Positions 28,673 to 37,423 of a DNA stretch of 64,000 nucleotides are shown in pieces; the first letter of the stretch is position 1; each line of letters starts with the position of its first letter. The DNA lies in NCBI RefSeq assembly GCF_023806465.1, contig NZ_JAMSLS010000007.1, positions 62,001 to 126,000 on the forward strand, read 5' to 3'. The position numbers and the translations under genes are program-made. The notes under the pieces were generated by a model. It was not told the DNA's origin, made no database searches, and worked only from the letters and a program-made list of their open reading frames with translations. This DNA is from Thermomicrobium sp. CFH 73360 (GTDB taxonomy: Bacteria > Chloroflexota > Chloroflexia > Thermomicrobiales > Thermomicrobiaceae).

Positions 28673-29116
28673 TCACTCGCCGGCCAGCAGGATCCGTAGT
28701 GCGCGGCGTCCGCGGCGCGCGCGACCTGGCCTGGTGCATTGGGCGTACCAGTAGTACGTCTCCTCATCCGCCAGCTGCCGCACCCCTTCAATCAGCCGCA
28801 CCATCCGCTCTACCCGACGCAGAGGCCGCAGTGTCAGGAAGAGCACACCGAAGCGCGCTCCCAGTGCATCGGGCAGTTGCACCCGTCCGTTGCGCTCCAG
28901 TTCCTGCACCTCAGCCCGACCGAGCCAGTACCGGAGATCGTTCTCGGCAACGGTCAGCGCTCGGCCAGAGAGGGATCCCACCCGCTGACGCTTGAGCCGC
29001 CGACGGGCACGCCCGTCCGCCGCCCGCTGCTCCACCTGCCATAAGACCACCTCGCGCCTCGTTGCTCGTTGTCGCACGGTGAGCTCAAACCAGCGTCCCG
29101 TACAGTTCCCCGTCAT
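28673..29116 (-). CDS. Small basic protein (DUF7680-like) in the defence-type cluster
   Basis: 147 residues starting 5 bases after the DUF499 stop. It is Arg-rich. Its C-terminal half (FGVLFLTLRPLRRVERMVRLIEGV then EETYYWYAQC ... RRALRILLAGE) resembles, from memory, short proteins placed beside DUF499 and DUF1156 genes and now labelled DUF7680; this needs a profile search. The position between the ATPase and the rest of the operon argues for a structural or regulatory part of the complex. Confidence 0.7.
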   Translation of the reverse strand: MTGNCTGRWFELTVRQRATRREVVLWQVEQRAADGRARRRLKRQRVGSLSGRALTVAENDLRYWLGRAEVQELERNGRVQLPDALGARFGVLFLTLRPLRRVERMVRLIEGVRQLADEETYYWYAQCTRPGRARRGRRALRILLAGE

Positions 29117-29121
29117 GTGGT

Positions 29122-32100
29122 TTACTCCCGATACCCTTGCGCCGTGAGCAGCACTTTCCCTAACGCGGCAGCCAGTTCGCCTTCACCACACCGGACCAGC
29201 TGCTGGGTTTCCACAACGGTGAGTTGTTCATAGCGAAGCTGGAAGCGGGCAGACAGGTGCCGAGCGTCGGAGAGTGGTGCTTCGAAGAGGCTCCGATAGC
29301 GCAGGTATTGCTCAGGCGGACCAGTGAAGGTCAGGTCAAGCTCACCACCCTGCCCGAGTGTGGCCGTCAAGGACGCTTCAAGCTTCGGCTCTAGTTGCCC
29401 CAAGGAACGGAGCTGATCGACCCAGAGCCCAAAGGCCCGCACCTCACTCGCCTCCGCGGTCTCAAGGTGCAGCGTGAGATTCGCGAGGAGCGTCAACTGC
29501 CGATCACGAATCTCATCCAGGAGACCCACAAAGACTTGACCGACAGTGCCTTCACGCTTGATCCATTCCTCGATTTGCTGCTCCGGTCGTGGCCGAACTT
29601 CTTCAGCACAGCGACACTGCTCTGTCGGCTCGCCACAGACAGGACAGTACTGGGTAACCACTGGGGCGGGACTTTTCCCGGGACGGACGACGGGGAGACC
29701 AGCCCGTTCCGCCGCTTCTGGGGTATAGACGAACGTATCATCCGCCAGCCGGATGCTGGGTTCTCGGCCAGAATGTGCATCGTACGCTTCCCTCGCGGCC
29801 GCATCATAATAGACCCAGACGTCAGCCCGGATTCCCAATCGGATGATCTCGCGCAGCGCATTTGCCGCGTCCGCGAGGATGGGCAGACCAGTGTAGCGAG
29901 CGAAGGCGCGTCGCAGCTCAACGGTGGAAAGGTACTCCTGCTTCCCAAACGCACGCTGCTGCACCAAGGCAGGAGCGGGAAGGCCTTTGCCAGCCTCGGC
30001 GTGCCGAATTTTCTCGAGTTCTCGTAATCGCTCCTCAATAACCGTGGTCTGGTTCTTTTCGACCGTCCCTTGATCGCGGATGGGCAGCATCTCCCGTTGG
30101 AGCGGTACGCTGTTAATCGCCGCATCCCCCTGCGGGTAATACAGAAAGCGGTAAGCACGCAGGATCGCTATCCGTAGTTGGAGCTCCTCGTCGCCCCTTC
30201 GTGTCTTCAACTCTTGCTGTTTCTGTTCGCTAAGTAACGGGTCTCGCCTCGCGAGCAGCCGGTCCAATGCGAGCACCGTTCGCGCCCGTTCCACAGCCGT
30301 GCCAACAGCTCCTCCATCCGCCACAAGGAAGACCACGTTGTTACGGTAGGTACGGAAGCTGTTCTGTCCCGCCTGTTCGAACAGCCGCCGCACGAGCTCC
30401 GGCACTGTCTCTTCGTCTGCCGTCGTCGTTACCGCATCGAAGTGAAGGATCACCAGTCTCGGTTGGTCGGCGTCATCCGGGAGCTCGGCCGGGTCGCTCG
30501 GAAAGAACTCCGGCTTAAGCACGCTCGGCTTGAAGATCGCCTCAATCCGTTGGCAGATGAACTCTTTTGCCTGCGTGACAGGAACACGCGCTCGCTCTTC
30601 GTCAATGATCTTCTGGAGCTGCGGCTCAGTGGCAAACCAATATCGATGATGCCCCTCGTCCGTGGCCAAGAACCAGCACTGCCGCCGCAGTTCGTCGAGC
30701 ACGCGGGCAAGCGTGTCGGGTTGGTCATTAGGACGCAGCGTTGCAGCAAGAAGCGAGGGCGGGTCGATCCCGACGACGCCGGCGCTCGCCAAGGAGTGCA
30801 GGAAGATCGTGGTCGCCAGACGTTGGGCTGGACGCAAGTCGCCATATGCCAAATCAATCGCCTCGGCGTGGGACGGTGCCTTGGGATCACGGGAAGCGAT
30901 ATCCGCTTCCGCAACCTGCTTGAAAGCCGGCCGATCCAGGCGGTTGGTCAAGTCTTCCAAGATGTCCGGATCACCCAGATCGACGTCAGCCGGATGGATC
31001 AGCCACAGATGTGGTGGCTTCCGGTTCCAGAGGCGCCGCACCACGCGCGCCAGAAGTCGCAGGGCACCACGAGTCCGCTGAAAGTTCGGGATCGAACCGA
31101 CCCGGGTATCTAGGACCTGGACAAGCTCCGGATGGAAGGGATAACTGCGCGCAATGCGCTCGGCATACTCCGCCATCGTGACCGCTGGCGGCAACGACAC
31201 CTTTTGCCCATCCCATCGACGCAAGGCCTCGAGATAGGCCTGCGCCACCTCCTCGGCCGCTCTCTGGTCAACGTATTCGAAAAGACGATGGACCACGATA
31301 GCGGGGATCTCTTCCGGCTCGGCCGGGGTCAACAACCGCGCACTTCGGGCAATCACCGAAAGCGCTTCACGGAGCCGTTCGGTCCCTTCGGCAAAGGCAT
31401 CGGTCGAGGACGCCATGGTGAGCACGACTAAGACATTCCGCCGTGCTGCCGCAAACTCGAGCAATGCATGCAAGAAAGCGATCGTCTGGTCGGCCAGCGT
31501 CCCCTTCCCGGTTGCAGTTGGGACTGCCTCGGCCACGACGACATAGCGTGCCAGCTCATCCAGAAGGATGAGGACCGGTCGCTCACCAAACAATTGCTCA
31601 AGCGTCGCTCGACCTGGCGCTGCCTTCGTGCGGTGGTCAGACTCCTCCACCAGGCGATACGCTTTTGGGCCTCCAAGCTGGTAAGCAAGTTCTCCCCAGA
31701 GCGTATACGTCGTCACCTCGGGATGTGGCACCCCCTGGGTGGGATCAAGATCGGTGCCCACGACCGCAGCCACGCTGACCGAACCGCGTTCTGGCAACGG
31801 CATCTCACCGACAACCCGGGCTGCCGCTCGCTCACCACGCGCGGCATGGTAGAGGGCAATAAGCGCGTGCGTCTTCCCGCCACCGAACGGCGTCTCAAGG
31901 AGGAGGACGCCATTGGCAGATGGATCGCTCCCGGTCAGGCGACCGAGTGCCTCGCGCAAAAAGGTTCGTAGCTGCATCGTTGGATACGTCTGGCTGAAGA
32001 AACGTTCCGGGTCTTGGTACACCGGTTCGGCCGTCCCCAGAACCACGCTTGCCAGACTCGCGGCAAACAAGTCGTCACGGAGCTCGCCGCTGAGCACTTC

Positions 32101-32136
32101 CGGCCGTGGGACACAGGCCTCAAAGATCGTTCGCAT
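29122..32136 (-). CDS. DUF499 AAA-type ATPase (BrxC/PglY-related), defence-associated
   Basis: 1004 residues from the ATG at 32136 after GGGAG; the open frame continues upstream to 32274 without conserved features. Walker A is ETPFGGGKTH (81-90) and Walker B is PVLILLDELARYV (187-199), both hallmark DUF499 sequences. A large helical middle follows, and near residue 855 a Cys cluster CPVCGEPTEQCRC may bind zinc. DUF499 ATPases are related to BREX BrxC/PglY and are linked to phage defence. This is the first gene of the minus-strand cluster. Its role is probably ATP-driven assembly or DNA sensing with the methylase and helicase. Confidence 0.92.
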   Translation of the reverse strand: MRTIFEACVPRPEVLSGELRDDLFAASLASVVLGTAEPVYQDPERFFSQTYPTMQLRTFLREALGRLTGSDPSANGVLLLETPFGGGKTHALIALYHAARGERAAARVVGEMPLPERGSVSVAAVVGTDLDPTQGVPHPEVTTYTLWGELAYQLGGPKAYRLVEESDHRTKAAPGRATLEQLFGERPVLILLDELARYVVVAEAVPTATGKGTLADQTIAFLHALLEFAAARRNVLVVLTMASSTDAFAEGTERLREALSVIARSARLLTPAEPEEIPAIVVHRLFEYVDQRAAEEVAQAYLEALRRWDGQKVSLPPAVTMAEYAERIARSYPFHPELVQVLDTRVGSIPNFQRTRGALRLLARVVRRLWNRKPPHLWLIHPADVDLGDPDILEDLTNRLDRPAFKQVAEADIASRDPKAPSHAEAIDLAYGDLRPAQRLATTIFLHSLASAGVVGIDPPSLLAATLRPNDQPDTLARVLDELRRQCWFLATDEGHHRYWFATEPQLQKIIDEERARVPVTQAKEFICQRIEAIFKPSVLKPEFFPSDPAELPDDADQPRLVILHFDAVTTTADEETVPELVRRLFEQAGQNSFRTYRNNVVFLVADGGAVGTAVERARTVLALDRLLARRDPLLSEQKQQELKTRRGDEELQLRIAILRAYRFLYYPQGDAAINSVPLQREMLPIRDQGTVEKNQTTVIEERLRELEKIRHAEAGKGLPAPALVQQRAFGKQEYLSTVELRRAFARYTGLPILADAANALREIIRLGIRADVWVYYDAAAREAYDAHSGREPSIRLADDTFVYTPEAAERAGLPVVRPGKSPAPVVTQYCPVCGEPTEQCRCAEEVRPRPEQQIEEWIKREGTVGQVFVGLLDEIRDRQLTLLANLTLHLETAEASEVRAFGLWVDQLRSLGQLEPKLEASLTATLGQGGELDLTFTGPPEQYLRYRSLFEAPLSDARHLSARFQLRYEQLTVVETQQLVRCGEGELAAALGKVLLTAQGYRE

Positions 32137-32643
32137 CGCACTCCCACTCCCGCCTTGTCGACCATCGCTTCCCACCGCCACTGACCACTGAGTCCGCGGC
32201 CAGCATGGAGTTCGCCACGAGAGCACCGAGCTTGGTAAAGACAGCATATACGACGACCAGGCCATCGAGCACAAGGACGCCCCACTGCCGTCCTTGAGTC
32301 GTTCCCGGTCGCACGATTGAGCCGCTCAGGATCTTTTCCGAACCAAGGCGCACAGGCTCGGTGCGTCTCAACGCGGTGCGAGTTCGCCCGCGCCGCACTC
32401 CCTCTCCCACACGCTCGGCCCAAGACACCAGTTGGAGGAGCCCCTTGCTGACCGGGTGACCAGCAGCCTGCGCCGAGTGATCACACGCAGCGCACGGCCG
32501 CAGGAGCTTTGAACAACCCCACTCTTTCATTCCCATCTGCACCCGAGAGAACTCCCGGTCAAAGCAGTCCTCCTCGTGTTCTCCTGACCACCTTCGCGCA
32601 GAACCGCTCCGGCTCCACTGTGATCCATTCTTCGCTGCAGACC
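32137..32643. other. Gene-free stretch upstream of the DUF499 operon
   Basis: About 507 bases. Overlapping frames on both strands lack recognisable products. A weak minus-strand promoter candidate is at 32245-32274. Nothing else seen. Confidence 0.4.
32245..32274 (-). promoter_or_regulatory. Weak promoter candidate for the DUF499 operon
   Basis: On the minus strand TTGTGC (32274-32269), an 18-base spacer, TATATG (32250-32245), about 109 bases upstream of the DUF499 start. Only a partial match to consensus. Confidence 0.3.
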
Positions 32644-33957
32644 TCAGGGAGTCAGGCGGAAGAACGTCGTGACATACCGGTCAGCCAGGAACGGGTCATC
32701 ATACATCAGAAGACCTGCTGCATCCGACGAGAGTACCTCCCAACAGACGTTGCCGCGGATTGTTCCGCCGGTAAATACCTCGCGGTCGCTAATTTCGTCC
32801 GGGATCACTCCACAGCTGTGCTCGAACGTGCTGTAGGAGACGTTCGCCGGACCGACCGCACGCAGGCGGAAGCTCCCGTCAAAGCGCGCCGAGCCCTGAC
32901 CGCGATACGTCGCTTCGACCGTTGCGATGAAGAACTGATGTCCTGCAGCCGGCGGTTCGTTGAACATATTCTCGCGCAGGACGAGCTCCGTGGCGTTCGG
33001 GATCACCCCGACGACGCGCACCTCCCAGTTGCCGTAGAGAATCGCCGACTCTCCACGCGGAATTGGGTTGTTGCGGCTCCCCCGATCGGGCGCAAGTTCG
33101 TAGCGCCAGCGATAGTAGTGCTGCCCCACATTCCCCGCCTCCACTTGCCATCCGGGGGGATTATCGGGCGTGTAGGTCAGAACCCGCCGCTCGAACACTT
33201 GAACGAGGACCTGCTTTGGCTGACCACCCACCCGGACCGTCGTCCAATAGGCTTCGGTGATCGGGAAACCCGTTGCGTAGAAGGGATTGGGGAAAAGCGG
33301 CCCCTCGCGGAAGAGCCCGTACTCCGCGATCAGCCCGCGGCTGTTCATGAACGCCCAGAACGGTGAGGCGACCGTGTGTTGGGTCTCCGGGACCAGAACC
33401 GCAGCAGTCACCCGATAGCGAGCCAACGCGGGATCCTGTCCAACTGAGCCGTTCCGATCGATGGTGGCCGTGATGACCTGTCCAGTCGGAACGGGAGGAG
33501 CGCTCAGGAGGGCACTGAAGCTTGCGTAGGTCGGCGCATCTGGATCGTCTGGATCACCAGCCACCGGGATCTGGGCCGGGCCGTAGTCTTGGAATGTGTT
33601 GTCCCCATATTGCCGCCGTCCAGTGACCAGTTCCTTGGCCAAGAGCCCATTCGTGACCCGCCATGGCGAGTCGTACGGCTCATGCTCGTTCAGCTCCATC
33701 CGCGTCTTGTCAAAGTACTGGACGGAGCGTGCCCCATCTTCGGCCTCCACATAGCGCTCCCAGAGCGCCGGAGTGAACGGTCCTGGCCCCCACATCCAGG
33801 TCCGCGCTGCTCGTCCGGCCTGCACCGGGAGATCAGTGCGTTCCCACGTCTTCCGGAACTCGTAGTGCCCAAACTCCACCTGCTGCGCCTGCACCGGCGC
33901 GATCCCTTGGACAGCAACAGCAAGAAGCATCGCGAGGAACAGCGAGAGTCGCCGCAT
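32644..33957 (-). CDS. Secreted protein with LGFP-like modules and a C-terminal DUF4352-like domain
   Basis: 437 residues, start ATG at 33957 after GGGGGTG. A cleavable signal peptide (about 1-24, ending VQAQ) is followed by two divergent copies of the module also found at 1-1545 and 57288-59036: SVQYFDKTRMELN near 80-110 and TGFPITEAYW...VLVQVFERRVLTY near 225-270. Residues about 300-437 form a beta-rich domain with LRENMFNEPPAAGHQFFIATVEATY and SARFDGSFRLRAVG, resembling DUF4352/telomere-repeat-binding-like extracellular domains. Function unknown; possibly cell-surface. Monocistronic and convergent with nothing close by. Confidence 0.8.
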   Translation of the reverse strand: MRRLSLFLAMLLAVAVQGIAPVQAQQVEFGHYEFRKTWERTDLPVQAGRAARTWMWGPGPFTPALWERYVEAEDGARSVQYFDKTRMELNEHEPYDSPWRVTNGLLAKELVTGRRQYGDNTFQDYGPAQIPVAGDPDDPDAPTYASFSALLSAPPVPTGQVITATIDRNGSVGQDPALARYRVTAAVLVPETQHTVASPFWAFMNSRGLIAEYGLFREGPLFPNPFYATGFPITEAYWTTVRVGGQPKQVLVQVFERRVLTYTPDNPPGWQVEAGNVGQHYYRWRYELAPDRGSRNNPIPRGESAILYGNWEVRVVGVIPNATELVLRENMFNEPPAAGHQFFIATVEATYRGQGSARFDGSFRLRAVGPANVSYSTFEHSCGVIPDEISDREVFTGGTIRGNVCWEVLSSDAAGLLMYDDPFLADRYVTTFFRLTP

Positions 33958-34249
33958 TGCTACACCCCCTTAGTGAATCTCCCGTCCCTACTTTGAGCAC
34001 GGCACGGGAATAGAGGTGTTCCCACGTCGACGGCAGCTCCCGGACAGTGCCACCGACCCACGATCGCCCGATCACGGGAGCGGACCAACGGTTTGCAACC
34101 AACCATCGCTTGGAAGGAGCCAGGGCGTCTCAATGCTCAGCGCCGCTGCCACTTGGTGGAACGTGCTCGTGGGAAGGGGCAATCTCGCGTGACGCTGCGC
34201 CCCACTCCGGCACCGAAGCCAGACGAGGCCTCAAACCCACGTGCTTCGC
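33958..34249. other. Intergenic region upstream of the riboswitch
   Basis: About 290 bases between the divergent secreted-protein gene and the promoter at 34250. No gene or repeat seen. Confidence 0.4.
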
Positions 34250-34278
34250 TTGACAACACTCACCGCTTTTGCTACCGT
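34250..34278 (+). promoter_or_regulatory. Promoter for the TPP-riboswitch operon
   Basis: TTGACA (34250-34255, perfect -35) with TACCGT (34273-34278) after a 17-base spacer. The expected start of RNA lies about 15 bases before the riboswitch. Confidence 0.6.
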
Positions 34279-34300
34279 CCCGTCCGAGAAAAGAGGAGAC

Positions 34301-34399
34301 GGCCGCGGGAGCTCGGGGAGCCGGGCTGAGAGGGTGGCCCAACCATCTGCCACCGACCGTGGAACCTGACCTGGGTAATGCCAGCGGAGGGAAGGCCGG
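34301..34399 (+). promoter_or_regulatory. TPP riboswitch (THI element)
   Basis: The conserved blocks are present in order: GGGAGC then GGGCTGAGAG (CTGAGA at 34326-34331), GACCGTGGAACCTGACC (ACCTGA at 34364-34369) and GGGTAATGCCAGCGGAGGGA (34373-34392). The outer helix is formed by GGCC at 34301-34304 and GGCC at 34394-34397. It binds thiamine pyrophosphate and represses the downstream transporter genes when thiamine is sufficient. Confidence 0.95.
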
Positions 34400-34493
34400 T
34401 GTGCTCACCGCCACTCTTACCCTGTCTGATCTCACCTCCCTTTCGCTTCACCAACTGAACCGGGGTGCCTGTCCGCCCTCCACGCAGAACCTC

Positions 34494-34535
34494 TCCTCCT
34501 GGCGAGACGCACATCAGCGACGCGCGGCAGGAGGA
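34494..34535 (+). promoter_or_regulatory. RBS-masking hairpin downstream of the TPP riboswitch
   Basis: TCCTCCTG (34494-34501) is the exact complement of CAGGAGGA (34528-34535), which contains the Shine-Dalgarno sequence of the transporter ATPase gene starting at 34541. It suggests control of translation start rather than transcription termination; no terminator is visible between aptamer and gene. Confidence 0.65.
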
Positions 34536-34540
34536 CGCCG

Positions 34541-35344
34541 GTGACGAGTGGTCCTCTCCCCTGGCGGGTCGAGCTCCGCCACGTCACCAAGACCTTCTAC
34601 CGCGGGCGGCAGGCACTCACCGTGCTCGGACCACTCGATCTCCGCGTTTCCGACCGGGAATTCGTTGGTCTCGTCGGCCCCTCGGGATGCGGCAAAAGCA
34701 CGCTGCTCAACGTGATCGCCGGCATCGAGCAACCGACCAGCGGCGAGGTCTGGCTCGACGGCGAACCCGCACCGGAGCGACTCGGTCGCGTCGCTTACAT
34801 GCATCAGCGCGATCTCCTTCTCCCCTGGCGGACCGTCCTTGACAACGCCATCTTGCCGCTGGAACTCCGCGGCATACCCCGTCGGGAAGCGGCGGCACGT
34901 GCCCGTCCTTGGCTTGAGCGTTTTGGACTCGCGGAGTTCACACGCGCCTACCCCGCACAGCTCTCAGGCGGCATGCGTCAGCGCGTCGCCTTTTTGCGCA
35001 CGCTCCTGGCTGACCGACCGCTCATCCTCTTGGATGAACCGTTCGGTGCACTCGACGCGCTCACGCGGGCAAGTCTGCAGGAGTGGCTCCTCACCCTCTG
35101 GGAAGAGTTGGATCGCACAGTGATCCTCGTCACCCACGACGTCGAGGAGGCGCTCTTCCTGAGTGATCGCGTGCTGGTACTCAGTCCACGCCCCGGCAGG
35201 ATCGTGCGCGAAATCATGGTCGATCTCCCGCGTCCACGTCCCTATGAGATCGTCACCGACCCTCGTTTCGTGCGACTCAAGGCCGAGATCCTGGCCGAGC
35301 TTCGAGCCCGCTCCACCCTGGAGGTACCGCTCGATGGCACGTGA
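34541..35344 (+). CDS. ABC transporter ATP-binding protein, thiamine-precursor type (ThiZ-like)
   Basis: 267 residues, GTG start with AGGAGG upstream. Walker A is GPSGCGKSTLL, the Q-loop is in YMHQRDLLLPWRT, the signature motif is LSGGMRQRV, Walker B is LILLDEPFGALD and the switch His is in LVTHDVEEALFLSD. It belongs to the nitrate/sulfonate/taurine-type (NMT1-coupled) ATPases. Control by a TPP riboswitch and the NMT1-type binding protein two genes on point to uptake of a thiamine pyrimidine precursor such as HMP or formylaminopyrimidine. The stop overlaps the permease start by 11 bases. Confidence 0.9.
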   Translation: MTSGPLPWRVELRHVTKTFYRGRQALTVLGPLDLRVSDREFVGLVGPSGCGKSTLLNVIAGIEQPTSGEVWLDGEPAPERLGRVAYMHQRDLLLPWRTVLDNAILPLELRGIPRREAAARARPWLERFGLAEFTRAYPAQLSGGMRQRVAFLRTLLADRPLILLDEPFGALDALTRASLQEWLLTLWEELDRTVILVTHDVEEALFLSDRVLVLSPRPGRIVREIMVDLPRPRPYEIVTDPRFVRLKAEILAELRARSTLEVPLDGT

Positions 35345-36110
35345 CCGCTTGCTTGCTCGTGACCGCATCGTACCCCTCCTCATCCTCGCCGCAGTGCTGT
35401 TGGTTTGGGAACTTGCCATCCCCGTCTTGCAGGTACCACGCTGGGTCCTTCCCCCGCCGAGTGCAGTGGTGCAAGCGCTGATCCGCGATCAGCGACTCCT
35501 CCTGCACCACCTCACAGTGACTCTGGAGGAGGTCGGGTTGGGACTCGCCTTCTCTGTGCTGCTCGCCATCGTGCTCGCCATCGGCATTGTCAGCTCCCGA
35601 CTCGTCGAACGCTCGGTCTACCCATTCGTCATCGCCTCGCAGGCCGTGCCGATCGTCGCACTTGCGCCGATCCTCCTCATTTGGTTCGGCTACGGCCTCA
35701 CTCCCAAGGTGATCGTGGTAGTTCTGGTCTGCTTTTTCCCGATTGCCGTGAACTTGGTGGATGGGTTACGTGGCGTCGATCCGGAATTTGTCGATCTCGT
35801 GCGGAGTTTTGGAGGGACATCCTGGCAGACGCTCCGCGTGGTCCGCATTCCGGGCGCACTACCGGCTTTCTTTTCCGGTCTCCGCGTCGCCGCAGCGGTC
35901 AGTGTCATTGGCGCCTTGATCGGTGAATGGGTCGGCTCATCGGCAGGACTCGGCTATTTGATGATTCGTGCTGCCTCGCAGTTTTACACCGATCGCGTTT
36001 TTGCGGCTGTGCTCGTGAGCGCTGTCGTCAGCATCGGTCTTTTCGGGTTCGTGAGTGTGGTTGAGCGCTTCGCGCTTCCCTGGCGCAGGCCAGCGAGAAC
36101 GGAAACGTGA
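35334..36110 (+). CDS. ABC transporter permease, thiamine-precursor type (ThiX-like)
   Basis: 258 residues from the ATG at 35334, inside the end of the ATPase gene; the longer open frame from 35163 is out of the coding context. There are about six membrane helices. The coupling-loop motif is around DLVRSFGGTSWQTLRVVRIPGALPAFFSGLR (the EAA loop), as in the BPD_transp_1 permeases of the SsuC/TauC class. It forms the channel of the transporter together with the ATPase. Fifteen bases separate it from the binding-protein operon member. Confidence 0.92.
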   Translation: MARDRLLARDRIVPLLILAAVLLVWELAIPVLQVPRWVLPPPSAVVQALIRDQRLLLHHLTVTLEEVGLGLAFSVLLAIVLAIGIVSSRLVERSVYPFVIASQAVPIVALAPILLIWFGYGLTPKVIVVVLVCFFPIAVNLVDGLRGVDPEFVDLVRSFGGTSWQTLRVVRIPGALPAFFSGLRVAAAVSVIGALIGEWVGSSAGLGYLMIRAASQFYTDRVFAAVLVSAVVSIGLFGFVSVVERFALPWRRPARTET

Positions 36111-36131
36111 GAAGGAGAGGAGGAATTGAGG

Positions 36132-37196
36132 ATGGTTCCCGCGCAAACGATGACGCGGCGAGCCTTCCTTGGACTCGCCGGTCTTGCTTTCATCGGCGCT
36201 TGCCGCCAAGCACCTTCGCCAACTGCGGCGCCGGCATCACCGACCGCCAGCGGAACGTCTCCGGGTGCGACCACGCCAGTCACCACCCCGCGCGAAGCCG
36301 TCAGCGTCGCACTGGATTGGTACCCGTGGTCGAACCATACTGGGCTTCTCATGGCACGCGAACGCGGGCATTTCCATGACGTCGGACTGGATGTGACATT
36401 GCAAGTTCCAGCGAACCCGGAGGACGTATTGAAGTTGGTCGCCACGGGCAGAAACACGTTCGGTATTAGCTATCAGACGGACGTGCTCCTAGCACGAGCC
36501 GAAGGGATCCCGGTCGTCTCGATCGCCGCGTTGGTGCAACATCCTCTCAATTCCGTTATGGCACTCGAAGGGAGTGGGATCAGTCGCCCTCGCGATCTCG
36601 CCGGGAAAAAGGTTGGGTATCCTGGGTTGCCCAGCGACGAGGCCTTACTCGCAACCATGCTCGAATTTGACGGCGCACGATTAGACGACGTCACACTCGT
36701 CAATGTCGGCTTCGAGCTCGTCCGCGCCCTTCTCAGTCGGCACGTTGATGCGGTCATCGGAGCCTATTGGGTACACGAGTCGATCCTCATCGAGCAGCAA
36801 GGAGAACGGCCGGTTATTCTGCGTGTTGAGCAGTGGGGTGTCCCAGACTTCTACGAACTCGTGATGGTCACAAGCGAGCAGGAACTGCGGGACCACGCGG
36901 AGCGCGTGCAGCGCTTTGTCCGCGCGATGATCCGTGGATACCAGGACGCGCAGGCGGACCTCGTCGCCGCGGTGGACCTCCTCGTCCGGGAGTACCCCGA
37001 TACCAACCGCCCGTTAGAAGAAGAAGGGATCCGGCGGCTTGCCCCGCTCTGGACAGAGGGGGTTCCAATCTTCGGCTGGCAGGAAGCGAAGCGCTGGACC
37101 GACTATGCGGCTTGGATGCAGCAGCGCGGCCTGCTGAGCGCCGAGGTCGACCCCAATGCAGCGTTCACCAATCGCTTCGTGGAAGCGGCACGATGA
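36132..37196 (+). CDS. NMT1/THI5-like substrate-binding lipoprotein (ThiY-like)
   Basis: 354 residues from the ATG at 36132; AGAGGAGG at 36116-36123 is eight bases ahead, which rules out the TTG at 36126 as too close. The lipobox is FIGAC, followed by a Pro/Ala/Thr linker. The mature domain begins VALDWYPWSNHTGLLMARERGHF, the NMT1/THI5 pattern (LDW.PN..H.G...A...G.F), and continues with the two-lobed binding-protein fold. It captures the pyrimidine ligand outside the cell. Substrate assignment rests on family plus the upstream TPP riboswitch. Confidence 0.9.
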   Translation: MVPAQTMTRRAFLGLAGLAFIGACRQAPSPTAAPASPTASGTSPGATTPVTTPREAVSVALDWYPWSNHTGLLMARERGHFHDVGLDVTLQVPANPEDVLKLVATGRNTFGISYQTDVLLARAEGIPVVSIAALVQHPLNSVMALEGSGISRPRDLAGKKVGYPGLPSDEALLATMLEFDGARLDDVTLVNVGFELVRALLSRHVDAVIGAYWVHESILIEQQGERPVILRVEQWGVPDFYELVMVTSEQELRDHAERVQRFVRAMIRGYQDAQADLVAAVDLLVREYPDTNRPLEEEGIRRLAPLWTEGVPIFGWQEAKRWTDYAAWMQQRGLLSAEVDPNAAFTNRFVEAAR

Positions 37197-37367
37197 GTCC
37201 CGCGGGCTACCTGCCCATTGGGCAACACACTCACCGCTGGCGCAGTTTTTGACCGTCGGTGCTCGCTCCTCCGGCTTGGTGCCGGCCCAAGATCCCCAGT
37301 GCGCACACTCGGCTAGACGGCTCGTCAGCACAATCTGCATCGTTCCGTCTCATCCAAGCCGTCGGCA

Positions 37368-37399
37368 GGGCTGGGGCCGAGCCGAGCCGGCCCAGCCCC
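37368..37399. terminator. GC-rich hairpin between convergent genes
   Basis: GGCTGGG (37369-37375) pairs with CCCAGCC (37391-37397). It lies between the ThiY-like gene and the convergent cytochrome gene and could end both transcripts, but it lacks a U-run on either strand. Confidence 0.4.
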
Positions 37400-37423
37400 A
37401 GCAACTGCAGGGAACGGGTCGGA

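Noticed and set aside
19885-32136. Classical BREX or DISARM operon
   Set aside because: No PglZ alkaline-phosphatase-like gene, BrxL, DrmA or DrmB is present among the genes, though individual parts are related.
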